Of a stretch of DNA of 64,000 nt, positions 13,237 to 24,640 are shown in pieces (within the stretch, counting starts at the first letter, position 1; each line of letters begins with the position of its first letter). Origin of the DNA: Trichoplusia ni (Eukaryota; Arthropoda; Insecta; Lepidoptera; Noctuidae); contig NC_039482.1 of the NCBI RefSeq assembly GCF_003590095.1, positions 10,681,657-10,745,656 of the forward strand. The letters are read 5' to 3'. The notes below the pieces were generated by a model that was given only the letters and a program-made list of their open reading frames with translations, ran no database searches and was not told where the DNA came from. A program made the position numbers and the translations under genes.

Positions 13237-14869
13237 AGTTATAGGAATTGATTATCAGGGGAGAAAAATAAGAGCGTTTTGGGATGGTGGAGAATTTAGG
13301 AATATTTTTCTATTCACCCCGTAGTCACATCGAAGTATGTAAGTGTGTTTGTTTAACCACTAACGATACTCTATATTGTTTTTCATATTTCGTGTTCAGC
13401 CATATTTGATGGATGGACACCTATTTATGAATTTTCTCATGTCTGTGAAAGCCAATATGGCAAAGTAAACAGGATGAAGGCTCTACTAATTGATACAAAT
13501 ATTTTTTGTTTCATCATATTTCTTGGAGCCCGGGATACTTAACCACGACAGATTTCTTTTTGTTTTTGTATTAATAGAATACGAATATCAAACATTATAG
13601 TCAACAGTGATACATCTTTCATATAAAAATAAATGGAGATTGCTTGAAAGTCGAAAGTTCTGAGAAACGACGGCCGCGAATGATACCTCGACAGCACGTT
13701 ACTGATACCGTTATAAAAAGTATTCAGGGACAAAAAGGAAAACCAAGACAAGACTAAGGTGATACCTGGAATTATAGCAAACTGAAGCGTGTTCACAGAA
13801 TATTGTAACCCAGCAAACAGTACGAGAGAAAAGTTATAGCGACTGTAAGAGTATATGATCTAATAATGTTTATGATCACGTATACAGTAATAATACCAGC
13901 AAGGAAATGTTTGTCTGCTAAGCAAAAAGTAAATGAATACATAAAAACTAAAAATAAACATTCTTTTAGATTGCTTCTTGCTTGGAGTCTAAGTCGATGG
14001 TGGTCTTTGGGGGCTCTTATGCCAAGTTCCATCTTTAGCATTGGGTCAGCTCAATGTCAGAATTATATTCCTATATAAAAAGGCTGCCAAAATTTCACTT
14101 GACCGGAAACCAGGAAGTGGGTAAAATTCAACTTGCAAGATCTTAGTACCGACAAAGGGACTGAGGAAACTAAATAAAAGTAAAACTTGTAAAAAATAGA
14201 GAATTAATCATTGAAAACAAAAGGTATTATTGATTAATTAGTGCCCATTTTGAACACAAATAATAAAATCACATTTTCATACCCCTTACTCAGCCCAAAC
14301 ACACAATATAAAGGTTACAAAAATAGATCCTGACCATTTAACTGCATAACCCTTAAAGTAAAACATTGAAGCCTATTTATACAGTCAATATGACCTCGAC
14401 TGAACCCTCAAAGGCAGTTCGCTAACGGAAATTAGATCGGCGATCGTAATAGCAGAGTCCTCTAGCGGGCGGGAGCTACAACATAATTGTTACAACCTTG
14501 CAGACCTGGGGTATTGGGTAGCGGGATCTGGATAAACAGTTCAATGATGAATGCTGACAATTTGGGTGATTCATCCTTCTAGAAATGGTATTTGTTCATC
14601 TCATCGTATTTTGTATGCTTACTCTGATGTTGGAGTTTAAGCTTCCTGGAGGCCTCTGATCTTTGGTCTTGAAAAATTCTCGGGCTTTTTCTTCGCTGGT
14701 CTTAGGAAGTAATAATCGCGAAGTTATTCACTGAGAAAGATATCATATTTCTTGCGTAGTAGATTTATACCCACGACCTTCAACTTTTTATGCCAACGGT
14801 TAAATTATTATTCTATTCTGTATTGAACATATTATAATATTTATAGAAAATCAGTCGTGTAGAACTAAT
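13237..14869. other. Intergenic AT-rich DNA
   Basis: Two overlapping minus frames (13539-13796 and 13793-14041) are membrane-like because of AT content. No receptor motif is visible. A poorly conserved B-box-like spot lies near 14775. Confidence 0.45.
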
Positions 14870-14931
14870 TTTTTTGTGAAAAGAACTATCAGTTAAAGTA
14901 TTTTTTGTGAAAAGAACTATCAGTTAAAGTA
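14870..14931. repeat. Perfect 31-bp tandem duplication
   Basis: Two identical adjacent 31-base units, each containing GTGAAAAGAACTATCAGTTA. Zero mismatches imply a recent event or a conserved pair. Confidence 0.95.
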
Positions 14932-16189
14932 TTTTTTTCCATTCTTCGAACGAGTTTCTTTCAGATTATTAGATTAACTTAAAAAAAAACACATCACCCC
15001 GAATCCACAGTCAACTGCAAACGAAATGACACACAACTTCATTACCCAAACACATTTCATACACCATGTAAATATTTTTCTAATCAAACCTATAAGTAGA
15101 TAAGAATCAGACTCCAACATGAATTAACTTTTTAACTTCATTTCTGATGTGTATCGAAATGAAATATACTTATTTATTTTCCTCTTTGACAATTTTTGAC
15201 CTCTCTTTTCCCTCCGAAGCCCTCTTAACAGGAAATGAACTTATCAATATTTATTTAAGTAGAGTGGAAAAATATATAAAATCATTTGCGCTTTAGATAA
15301 CTTGTGACTTAGTTAAGAAACATGGAAGTTGACTGCCGCCTACTTGTAGGGCCATAGAGTCATTTGAATTTGGATTTTTGATATCATAACTCATGTTTAC
15401 AAAGAGTCTCTATTCAAAATAAAAGGTTTAACTTTTAACCAACGTAATTACTGCTAAAAATATATTTGCAGAAATATAATCTTTTTAATTCTTAAAATTA
15501 TGGTTGATGCACATTGCTTCAGAAATGTAAGTTTATTTCACTTTCCAGAAGCAAAATAGCTAAGAAAATTGAGTGAAGGTCAATTAAGAAAGTATCATCA
15601 TTATTCCAAGAAAACAAAGCCCAATTAATATTTTATTAAGTAAATTAATTAAGACCCGGAAAAAACAATAATTAAATTGTTGGGCACAAAGAAAAGTATC
15701 AAAGCTGTTTGAAAAGTATAATAAACACAAAATCATTAGAAGTGTCAAACTAATGAGGTGCCGGTGAAATTCTGTTGAGGACACGGAGCTGTGTTCTTGT
15801 TAATTAATGATTTTATCATCCAATATAAAACGAGCGATATATTTTATTATTTAAATATTATTCTAGGTCTTATTATACGTTTCCATCATTGCCAAATTAT
15901 TTATGAAACCGTGCTCGATAAACCAAAAAAATATTATTCAACTGCTGAGTTTTTGGTTTTATTTTCGATTTTGATTCGTTTAAAACCAAGTAGTTATTTA
16001 GCGTCATCAGTAGTTCTAATTAATATCACTGCATGCGTTGGCGCTAGTGTCGTTCCTAAGTATCAACTCTATCTGAATCGTTTGAAATAGAACTCGATTC
16101 TATGAGGAGAAAGGCCTCCAATAGTATTGTCAATAGTAATATCTTCAAGTATTCAGGCTAATACATACATACATATATATTAATCGTAA
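14932..16189. other. Intergenic AT-rich DNA
   Basis: The longest frame, 15791-16090 plus (99 codons), is hydrophobic and starts from a non-ATG codon. I see no splice, poly(A) or family signature and treat it as chance. Confidence 0.5.
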
Positions 16190-16315
16190 TTGCATTCAGA
16201 CACGGAACTAATGAGGCTTATCAAATAAAAATTTGTCGTATGTGAGAATTGAACCCATGACATCCGGTATATCAGTCAGGGCCATCGACCACTAGACCAA
16301 CAGGTCAGTTCCATC
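16190..16315 (-). mobile_element. tRNA-derived SINE, 5' part
   Basis: The minus strand reads GGAACTGACCTGTTGGTCTA, then GTGGTCGATGGCCCTG (A box), then CATGGGTTCAATTCTCAC (B box) and a short AT-rich body. The clover-leaf spacing is good, but it is not a gene: acceptor-stem ends do not pair and the body continues. Confidence 0.6.
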
Positions 16316-17415
16316 TATTGATTAATGTATATTTTTGAGTACATATATTTTATGCAAGACTACAATTATAATTACTTTGGTTATTGCTAAAGAATTTGTT
16401 GAGCAATTTCTTATCCACAGCTGGCACTTGAGAAGCGGTGAAGGGTGGGCGATATAGGGTGGTCTCTGTTAATTTGATTGATCTTTAAAAAGGACTACTC
16501 AGTAGCCTACTTTGAATAAATACATTTTGTATAAAATACAACGCGGTAAAACTCTGTGTTTTTTTTTTAAATTAAAGTTAGACACGACCGCTTTATATGA
16601 GACGTAATAGAGATACATTATGCTCTGGGGACGGGATCAAGATTTTGCGGTCGAAAAGTCTCTTTAGAAATTCTAATAAATTTTGTTAAAATATTTTTTT
16701 TTTTCAATTTAAGATTTCACTAATCTAAATAAATATGTATTCGGAAGTGACTCACTAAAAGTTTGTAATCGACAGTTCAATTCACGTGACGTATTGGAAA
16801 CATATTTAATAACATTTATTAAGCGATTTCTGACATTTCTATGAATTTCAAGAAATGTGGTAATGTAGTAAGCTAACCTTTTGAAGCATACCAAATCGAA
16901 AATAATATAATTATATGAAAATAATACATATTAATGTACCAAACAATTTGTTAAACATAAATCTTTGAATCACAGCCTTCGGCAAGGGTTTATGTTATTA
17001 TTTTAGATTGAGATGTCAATCAAGACAAACTAATAACTCCAGACATTCCATCTTCAGTGACGAGTATTGTTATCAACAATTGAAATATACGTCCTTAGTT
17101 CAGATGGCGTAGGTCTCATGTAGCGACCCTAAGGGACAGTTTACACTGGTGCGGAGATGACGAACAAAATCGTTTTGTGTTATTTTTTGTAAAGTAGACA
17201 GCACGTCGAATACGCTTCAGATAAATAGTACATATTGGTTTACAATACTACGTGTGTCTGAAAACATTTGCAACCAATTTAAAGGTCTTTTATTGCAACT
17301 TTTTTTATGCAAACACGATACAAAACGCGTAATTTCTGACAAACCTGTCAAACCTGTCGCGTTAAGTATGTGAGATGTTTGCGTCCAAATAATAAGTATC
17401 TGATGCTCTATCATA

Positions 17416-17660
17416 CTCTATACTAATTAATAAAGCTGAAGAGTTTGTTTGTTTGAACGCGCTAATCTCAGGAACTACTGGTGCAAATTGAAAAATTCCT
17501 TTTGTGTTGAATAGACCATTCATCAAGGAAGGCTTTAGGCTATAAACCAACACGCTGCGACTAATAGAAGCGAAGATACAATGGAAAATGTGAAAAAACA
17601 GGACAGGTATAAATCATAATTTATATCTTCTAACCACGGGGACGAAGTCGCGCTAGTTTT
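17416..17660 (+). repeat. Family B interspersed repeat, copy 1
   Basis: GAAGAGTTTGTTTG, GAACGCGCTAATCTCAGG, ATAGACCATTCATC, GCGAAGATACAATGG and CTAACCACGGGGACGAAGTC in the same order as copies 2 and 4. Confidence 0.85.
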
Positions 17661-17967
17661 TATATAATAGTCAAATGAAAACCATGCCTGTCACCGTCTA
17701 GGAGATTTGTTAAATGAAGGTTTCAATACGGCACCAGTTTGAACTTGCCCTAATTTTCAAGTTAATGAATAACTTATATGATGTACGTATTACTATCGGA
17801 ATGAAATCCAATTTCATATGTTATCGTGAGACCGATCTGAGGCCCAATCTGCTGCTCGGTTAGTTTGTGAGGCTATGTGTATGTCTGTAGGATGACTCGA
17901 ACTTGTAATTAGTTGTGAGCGATGCCAGAGTTAAACAATACGGAAAAAATATGCACCTGGTCAATAA

Positions 17968-18050
17968 TAAGTTGCGTAGTTGGTAAAACGACTGGTGTTT
18001 TGAGCCAGAAGTTGCAGGTTTGTATTCTGTATGAGCTTAAAATCGTATTA
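17968..18050 (+). repeat. tRNA-derived SINE head
   Basis: GTAGTTGGTAAAACGACTGG (A-box-like) and GTTGCAGGTTTGTATTC (B-box-like) lie at tRNA spacing, directly upstream of the SINE at 18055. It is a different family from that SINE. Confidence 0.5.
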
Positions 18051-18054
18051 TTAG

Positions 18055-18260
18055 TCCATGGTCGAGTGGCGTACGCACCGGTTTCAAGGTGTCGCTAGCT
18101 CTTAAGTCCCAGGTTCCGTCCCCGGTCGGGTCAATGTAAACATTCACATTTCTACATTGTCTCGGGTCTGGGTGTTTGTGGTACCTTCGTTGTATCTGAA
18201 TTCCATATCACAAGTGTTTTAGCAACTTACTTTTCAGAACAATGTAAGTGATGTTGTGCG
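18055..18260 (+). mobile_element. tRNA-derived SINE
   Basis: GTCCATGGTCGAGTGGCGTA, GTACGCACCGGTTTCAAGG, then a B box slightly mutated (AGGTTCCGTCCCCGG), and the same body and 3' end (ACAATGTAAGTGATGTTGTG) as the inverted copy at 20981. Confidence 0.85.
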
Positions 18261-18597
18261 CATTTAAAAAGTAAAATTTTAATTACCTCAGTTATCAATA
18301 ACACAGCTTCAATTGAATAAGAAAACTTTTACAAATAAGTCCTCTCATAATTGATCCCAGTCAAAATGTAATTAGGAAGTTAGTAAAAAAAGTTTTTCAA
18401 TTGTTGCCCTCACTCGCACTTCACTTTCTAAACGACTAAACAGGCCAATAAACGTTTTCTAATTTGCAAAATGAATACTTTTTAAAAACATATTTTTTTT
18501 CACAACTGCTATAAACATAGGGGCAATTATTTCAGGTTTCAAAAAATACAGAAAAAAGGTTCCAAAGGTACAGTAAGGAATAGAATAACCTGAATTC

Positions 18598-18650
18598 GTA
18601 CGACTCAGGCAATAGTCGGGCTGTCTCGATAAATAGGCGTTAGTAAACGT
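18598..18650 (-). repeat. Family E repeat fragment
   Basis: CAATAGTCGGGCTGTCTCGA then TAAATAGGCGTTAGTAAACG, the same end as at 20300. Confidence 0.45.
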
Positions 18651-18987
18651 TTATTCAAAAAATGAAACAACAAAAATAGAAACACTTTTTTGCCAATGTT
18701 TCTGAACGAATATTGTAAATGTTATGTATTAAATAGTGAATATTGACATGATCCGTGTCTGTTAATAGGTAGCTTTACTCCGACTGCTAACTCTCTCTGC
18801 AGTGTATTGTAAGGACCAGTAAATGTCCCGTCACACGTCACATAGTTCCCGTATATTACAATATGTTGCAAAATTCTACAACTTTCAAAATCAAGCTTAG
18901 CAAAGCTCGTATTATGTACAAGAAAATTGATAAACACTTATATATTTCCAAATATATACATAATATAGATAAATTACACTCAGACAA

Positions 18988-19095
18988 TGATCGTGCACAT
19001 CGTACAAACATTTGTCCTGTATGGGAATAGAACTCGCGACACGACGCACATTACATTTAGCGCAGTGACCTCAACCGATCAGCTATCCATTCAGT
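18988..19095 (-). repeat. tRNA-derived SINE, decayed
   Basis: The minus strand has GTTCTATTCCCATACAGGAC (degenerate B box) followed by AAATGTTTGTACGATGTGC, resembling the family at 8085, with a tRNA-like segment near 19060-19090. Confidence 0.45.
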
Positions 19096-19099
19096 CAAA

Positions 19100-20299
19100 T
19101 CACTATTCATTGACATTTACAAAATGGAAGCACAAAAACATTGGCAAAAAAGCTTCGGAACATTAGTTGACAGATGTGATCAAAACAATAGTGACGTCAC
19201 ACATCAGATAGACAAGCTTTGTAACGTTAGGCAGTGTGTCACCCGTGTGTAATCGATGCAGCTTTCACTGGATACTAAATATGGCGTTTGAAAATAGTTT
19301 TTGATTTATATTGCTGTCTACTATTATTTTAGTTTTTGCATCAAACGGCACGTTTTAAATATGGTTTATGTGAATAATGAATACCGACAATATTTTGGCT
19401 TTTACTTTTATATGTTAAATTAATATAACATAAAATAAAAAAAGCCCGATTGTAGCACAAAAATTAGAAAAAAAAACAATTGGCAAAATGTAGTATAAAT
19501 TAGTCTAACAGGTTCAAATTGTTGTCACAAATAAAATCTGAAACCGGAAAACAATCAATTTTTCAAATCGAATTTAACCGCATTCCCTACAATATATAAG
19601 AGCAACTTTACTACAATTATAATAGCAGTAATTACAGCAATAGTTTCGAAACGCCCGATCGAACTCCGGCACCGGAGTAAACGTGGACGTAAACTTCACG
19701 CCGCCAATATGTAGGTCACTTATTTTTGTGCCGAACTTTCTGGACTAATCTGTCAAAGACTGTTAATTTTGCGCTACCGTTAAAATATATTATAGTTTAA
19801 AGATAATGTGTTTATGTTACATCTAGTTGTAAATTAATTATATTCATTAATTAAATTTCAAGCAATTTTACACGCAATTTTTTATAAATGACTAGACAGT
19901 TTGTGGATTTTATCTTGTAAACTACTCAATAGATTTTGATACGGTTTTCTCAGTCAGAACGATTGTTTGATAAGGAAAGTTTTATGTTACAAAAATTATT
20001 GACTATATGACACAAGCAACGGTTATTAAAAAGGTAATTCTTAAGCGATTCCGTCATGATTAAGTAACAAAAGTGAGTCAATATTGAGTGTTGTTCTCCG
20101 GCAATTAGCAAGGTTTGTGTTTGCGCCGCCGAGCGCGGGGCTACCATCACATGTTTACTAATTTGTTTGCTGTAAATATGTTCAAATTTAATTTCACCCA
20201 AAGCTGAAGTTCTACTTTATTTTTGTGAGGACTATTCATACATAAAAGACGCTACTTCAAGGTCAAGAGTCGAACTTACAACTAGCTTGACTCGCGACC
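19100..20299. other. Intergenic AT-rich DNA
   Basis: It contains a TGACGTCA palindrome at 19192 and a short GC-rich piece at 20120-20145 (GCGCCGCCGAGCGCGG). The 83-codon minus frame at 19950-20201 lacks supporting signals. Confidence 0.45.
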
Positions 20300-20360
20300 C
20301 GCCGCCGCTTTAACTGAAACTAGTCAGACAATCCCGATAAGTAAGCGTGAGTAAACCTTT
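20300..20360 (-). repeat. Family E repeat fragment
   Basis: TGAAACTAGTCAGACAATCC then CGATAAGTAAGCGTGAGTAA, matching the complementary end of family E (also at 18598). Confidence 0.45.
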
Positions 20361-20546
20361 GCATCATTTAAATACAAGACTTATCGGTTCTCTTAAATAC
20401 ATTAGATATACTGTGGGATAATTTAAAGGACATATTTGATATTGTTTTAAGTTTAGTGTGTGGTACTGTATTGTTTATACGTTTCACAAACATTTAAGAA
20501 ACATTCTCAAGACACACAGCATTTTATATTCTTGCAAATATCAGCT

Positions 20547-20605
20547 CTTGATTGAGGACTCCGGTTGAGTCAGAACCTAGTCGAATAGAAACTTTTGCAT
20601 CGTTT
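20547..20605 (-). repeat. Family E repeat fragment
   Basis: GAGGACTCCGGTTGAGTCAG then AACCTAGTCG is the reverse complement of the family E core at 56215. Confidence 0.5.
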
Positions 20606-20980
20606 GATAACAAAAATATTTCCACAATTATCAATGTGGTAAAAAAATAATTATGTCTATACTCACTTAGTTTCAATGCACAATATTCTGTGACGGTCTA
20701 GTAACAGTATAATGTCACAATAAACAAAGCACTCTCTACCGAGAGACAGTTTTAATTAATTCTAAAATAAAACGAACCTGGTTGCAGTTAGTTGTAAGTT
20801 TAGCAGGAAAAACAGTTCTTTGTTTAAGTATAGAGTAATGATAAAACCAGACCGTTAATGTTGTACTGCGGAGCTGGAGCGAGCTCCTATTTACAGAGGA
20901 TTATAATAAAAGAAGTATTTAAAGACAATGATAGGTGCAGGTTATTTGAGGGGTGAACAATTTTTTATTTTTAATAAATG

Positions 20981-21190
20981 CGGACAACATCACATTGTTC
21001 TGAACCCAAAGTAAGTTACTAAAGCACTAGTGTTATGGAATTCAGATACTACGAAGGTGCCACAAACACCCAGACCCGAGACAATGTAGAAATGTGAATT
21101 TTTACATTGACCTGACCGGGGATCGAACCCGGGATCTCAGAGCTAGCGACATCTTGAAACCGGTGCGTACGCCACTCGACCACGGAGGTC
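20981..21190 (-). mobile_element. tRNA-derived SINE, well preserved
   Basis: The minus strand begins GACCTCCGTGGTCGAGTGGC (A-box region, GTGGCGTACGCACCGG) and carries a perfect B box, GGGTTCGATCCCCGG, then GTCAATGTAAAAATTCACAT and TGTCTCGGGTCTGGGTGTTT. It matches the plus-strand copy at 18055 along its whole length of about 206 bases. Confidence 0.85.
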
Positions 21191-21793
21191 GTCTAATTAT
21201 TTTTCTTATTATCGGCATGAGTCGTACCTAACCGAGTATTTGTATAACAGGTAGATTTAAAATTCAATTTTCATCACATATTTCCTGCAATTACTTTCAG
21301 TAATGTGCTATTGTGAGCCTTTGTCAAAAAGTGCAACCCCTTAAACACGAATCGAGATTACGAAATTATTTTTTTCATCAGCTCTTTAATTACATATTGA
21401 AAATAAATACATAAAATAAACGTTAATATTTCAAGAAGCAGGGTTACTTGTTCTTTAGTGAGCAATAGCTTCCCGAAATGTTTAAACACTGTTATTTAGT
21501 TTTGGCGACAAACTAAATAAAACGGGACGCGACGATGGGGACCAAAACTTAGGCCTCTGTTTCAAGAGGTAATTAAGTTATAAAGTATAACTGTCAACAT
21601 TACACGCGCTTTCTTTTCATATAACTGTCTTTGTTAATCGTCGAATATACATTTTCTATTTCAAGTTTAAGATAACATAAACAGAGAAGTCCTATTCATA
21701 TAAAAAGTTTTACTATTGCCTGCGGCTGTGCTCTTAGGCAAACTTTAGGCTTCTAAAAACAATTCAATTAATTCTCAACACAAAATCTATACT

Positions 21794-22077
21794 CAATACT
21801 AATTTATAAATCTGAAGAGTTTGTTTGTTTGTTTGAACGCGCTAATCTCAGGAACTACTGGTTCAAATTGAAAAAATATTTTGGTGTTGAATAGACCATT
21901 CATCGAGAAAGGTTTTAGGCTATATACCATCACGCTGCAATTAATAGGAGCGAAGATACAATAAAATGAGGAAAAAAAAGGAAAGGAAAATGAAAATGTG
22001 GAAAAAAAACAGGGCAGGCCTTAATCATAACTTATATATTCTAACCAGGCGGTCGAAGTCGCCGGCAACAGCTAGTT
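21794..22077 (+). repeat. Family B interspersed repeat, copy 2
   Basis: It runs from GAAGAGTTTGTTTG through GGAACTACTGGTTCAAATTG and AATAGACCATTCATCG to CGAAGTCGCCGGCAACAGCT. It contains an internal A/G-rich expansion (AGGAAAAAAAAGGAAAGG) near 21966. No coding capacity. Confidence 0.85.
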
Positions 22078-22602
22078 AACTAAGTTAAATAAGTCGATCA
22101 AATTTTATTAATTTCGATTGTTCAGGTAACACCAAAAAGTCCTTTTATAATAATCTGACGGAGTAGGTATATATGAAAATATATTTATACTTTTTATACT
22201 CAGCCGACACAGCTATTAATTTCTGGGCAGTCGTACCAACAACACTTTCATTTTTGGCGGCATTCGTTCCAAATCATTCGGAGTCCTGAGGGAATCATAG
22301 CTCGCTGAAGGCCATCGATATCGGTCCCGAGGGGACACAATATAATTGAGATAACGCCAACTTTGGACGACTAGTTATTGTGTTATCAATAATTGCGTTA
22401 ACTTCGCAACTTCGCCTACCTATTCAACACCAGTCCAATCAATCAAACTTATGCTTAATAGCTTTTGTAGTGTGAACTAGTAATTAAATGTGAATTATAC
22501 TTATGTGAGCGTTGAGGATTGATAAGCCAAGTAGGTCAATGTCGTTGTAAGACGGGACTCGAGATTTCTGTTTTCAGTTTCTTTATCCATCAATTTATTG
22601 CT

Positions 22603-22873
22603 TTACTAGCTGTTGCCCGCGACTTCGTCCGCGTGGTTAGAATATATAAGTCAGGAATTTTTGAACGGAAGCTCTCGAAGTTGAATATTTTTAGCAGTTT
22701 TATCCACATTTTCCATTGTATCTTTGCTCCTATTAGTGGCAGCGTGATGTTATATAGCCTAAAACCTTTCTTGATGATTGAACCGAAATATAATTTTTCA
22801 ATTTGAACCAGTAGTTCCTGAGATTTGCGCGTTCAAACAAACAAACTCTTCAGCTATATATATTAGTAGAGAT
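22603..22873 (-). repeat. Family B interspersed repeat, copy 3 (inverted)
   Basis: The plus strand starts ACTAGCTGTTGCCCGCGACT, then TCGTCCGCGTGGTTAGAATA, and ends AACAAACTCTTCAGCTATATA, the reverse complement of copies at 17416, 21794 and 54066. It faces copy 2 across about 525 bases. The 95-codon plus frame here is a by-product. Confidence 0.85.
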
Positions 22874-23005
22874 ATACAATGTATATAGATCTGATGATGA
22901 ATGTTGCAGTTATTTATACTATAAGCGCGAGGATTCAGATTCGAATCCAACACAGACAAATTTCAATATTTTTTGTTAATTATTTTAATGTTTTGCTACT
23001 AAACG

Positions 23006-23362
23006 TTAGAAATCATCTTCAGTAAAAGTAAGATACCAAAAATCAATCTCAATATGGGACGAGGTCTTTGTGTCGTAGTGGGACATTTGTATGCTGGTAA
23101 TTCTTATTATCTTGTTGATAGTCGCAGCAACTAACTCTACTATAGTTTCGATAAGGAAATGGAAATTCAAAACCAATAGTAATCTATCTGCTATGCGAAT
23201 AGAGTCATTTATAGTCTTGTATAACACACAATTCTCTAACCAAACATTATTTTTTGATCTTGTTCTAGATTTTAATTGGTCCAAATACCCTGACACGTTG
23301 CCAAGTCGATCGCAGATTAACATTTGTTCAAGCTTGTCAATTAATTCTAAACGATTCCAAGT
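23006..23362 (-). CDS. Candidate exon resembling an insect gustatory receptor; likely remnant
   Basis: The frame opens right after a good acceptor (CGTCTTCCCTTTGGCCCTAG, ending at 23363) in phase 0 and runs 118 codons to TAA. It begins T-W-N-R-L-E-L-I-D-K-L-E-Q and continues through a basic LKSRTRSKNN, then LENCVLYKTINDSIRIADRL and a hydrophobic LLVLNFHFLIETIVELV. The pattern Y..IN.......LL followed by a membrane segment resembles the region before the last helices of insect gustatory receptors. The conserved TYhhhhhQF end motif is not found, and a family B repeat begins only 130 bases downstream (22603-22873). I read it as an isolated exon or pseudogene piece. The family call is tentative; it could also be an AT-driven chance frame. 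Confidence 0.35.
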   Translation of the reverse strand, partial: TWNRLELIDKLEQMLICDRLGNVSGYLDQLKSRTRSKNNVWLENCVLYKTINDSIRIADRLLLVLNFHFLIETIVELVAATINKIIRITSIQMSHYDTKTSSHIEIDFWYLTFTEDDF

Positions 23363-24237
23363 CTAGGGCCAAAGGGAAGACGCTTGAATATTCATGCTGA
23401 TTACCATTCGATGAGAATAAGATGGTGAAGTGATTTCAACGTGAAATATCAGAGGCTTCGTTAAACTGAAGAGGCTTATTATAGAGAGCTGTACAGCGCT
23501 GTATAATGTAGACTTTATGATGAGATGACTGCAATAGGTGATTGATTTGTGTACTGTCACTGGTAAAGAATTAATTAAGAATAATAATTATCTTGTGAAA
23601 AAGTATAAAATAGGAAGATTGTTTTTGTGAATTAAACATGAATTCGTTAGTGTCTTATTAAAATTAATTTTTTTTTTGTCAAAAAACTACAATGGGGACA
23701 TTGAATATGTTATTGCATAGTCTTTAAAAACAATGTAAAAATAACATTTTGTATGAGTGTTCCTGCTAAACAAAACATGGATTAAATTTGTGGCAAAACT
23801 TAATAAAAATATGTTTAAGAAACTAAGTGTTCCAAAGGATCTTCATTACAATATTTATATAACCCGTATTTTGTTCCAGAGAGGTTTTAACGTAAAACAA
23901 AAGGCACCTTCAGAAACGAAATCTCAGTAAATTTTGAGCAAAATTGCTTTTAAAACGTGAGCCTTCTGGGATCTATTTAGCCAATTTACGATCGACTAGA
24001 AATTTAGTTCTTTTGAAAGTCTTCATTTCTATATAAGATGGTATCTTTTGCTTTCAATTAAACCTAACTACGCATCCGTACCGATAATATTATGATTTTT
24101 TTATGATAGTATATTTCGAAGTTTGCTTATCTGTCAACATGTATAAAATGGATAAACATAATTCTCTTTCAACGTTACCTGTAACGTTTGATCATTTCGT
24201 AGCATCTTTTCAAACTTTCTTATTACGATTTATAAGA

Positions 24238-24267
24238 CCCCCGTTCCGTCCACACCCCCAGACCCCC
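24238..24267 (-). other. G-rich tracts on minus strand (possible G-quadruplex)
   Basis: Three runs of five C (24238-24242, 24255-24259, 24263-24267) fall within 30 bases, so the minus strand has three G5 tracts with short loops. A further CCCC lies at 24304. GACCCCCA here pairs with TGGGGGTC at 24322-24329. Confidence 0.45.
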
Positions 24268-24554
24268 ATTACTTACTGCACCATTGCCTTCAGACTTATT
24301 AAGTCCCCTTAAATACTTTAGTGGGGGTCAAAAATGCCCGCCCTTACCCCAATGGCTAATTACGAGTATCGGAACTCTTCTTGCGAAATACAATGGGTCT
24401 TTCTACCCATAATAATGTCCACTCAGTGATGAGTATTTGGAAGATGCCGGTGAGGGTTTTCGTATAAAGGTTCTATGTGTTTCGATAAAACTACACGACA
24501 GAATTTGACAGCGTGAATAATGAAAGTATTTTCTGGCTTGCCTCTCAAAAAAAT

Positions 24555-24640
24555 ACATCTTTGTAATAGTACTTGTTCGATTTGAACCTGTCACCTCAGG
24601 CACATAAATCCGTCAATCCAATCACAATACCAGAGACAGT
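24555..24640 (-). repeat. Decayed tRNA-like SINE head
   Basis: On the minus strand, CAGGTTCAAATCG is B-box-like, with TTGTGATTGGATTGACGG upstream in the place of an A-box arm. No body is recognised. Confidence 0.3.

Noticed and set aside
13539..14041. Two overlapping membrane-like minus-strand frames suggesting a receptor
   Set aside because: Frames do not join by a splice, and no chemoreceptor motif is present; hydrophobicity follows from AT content.
15791..16090. 99-codon hydrophobic plus-strand frame
   Set aside because: AT-driven composition, non-ATG start, no splice or poly(A) signal and no family motif.
16233..16315. Possible functional tRNA gene on the minus strand
   Set aside because: A and B boxes are present but the acceptor stem does not close and a SINE body follows.
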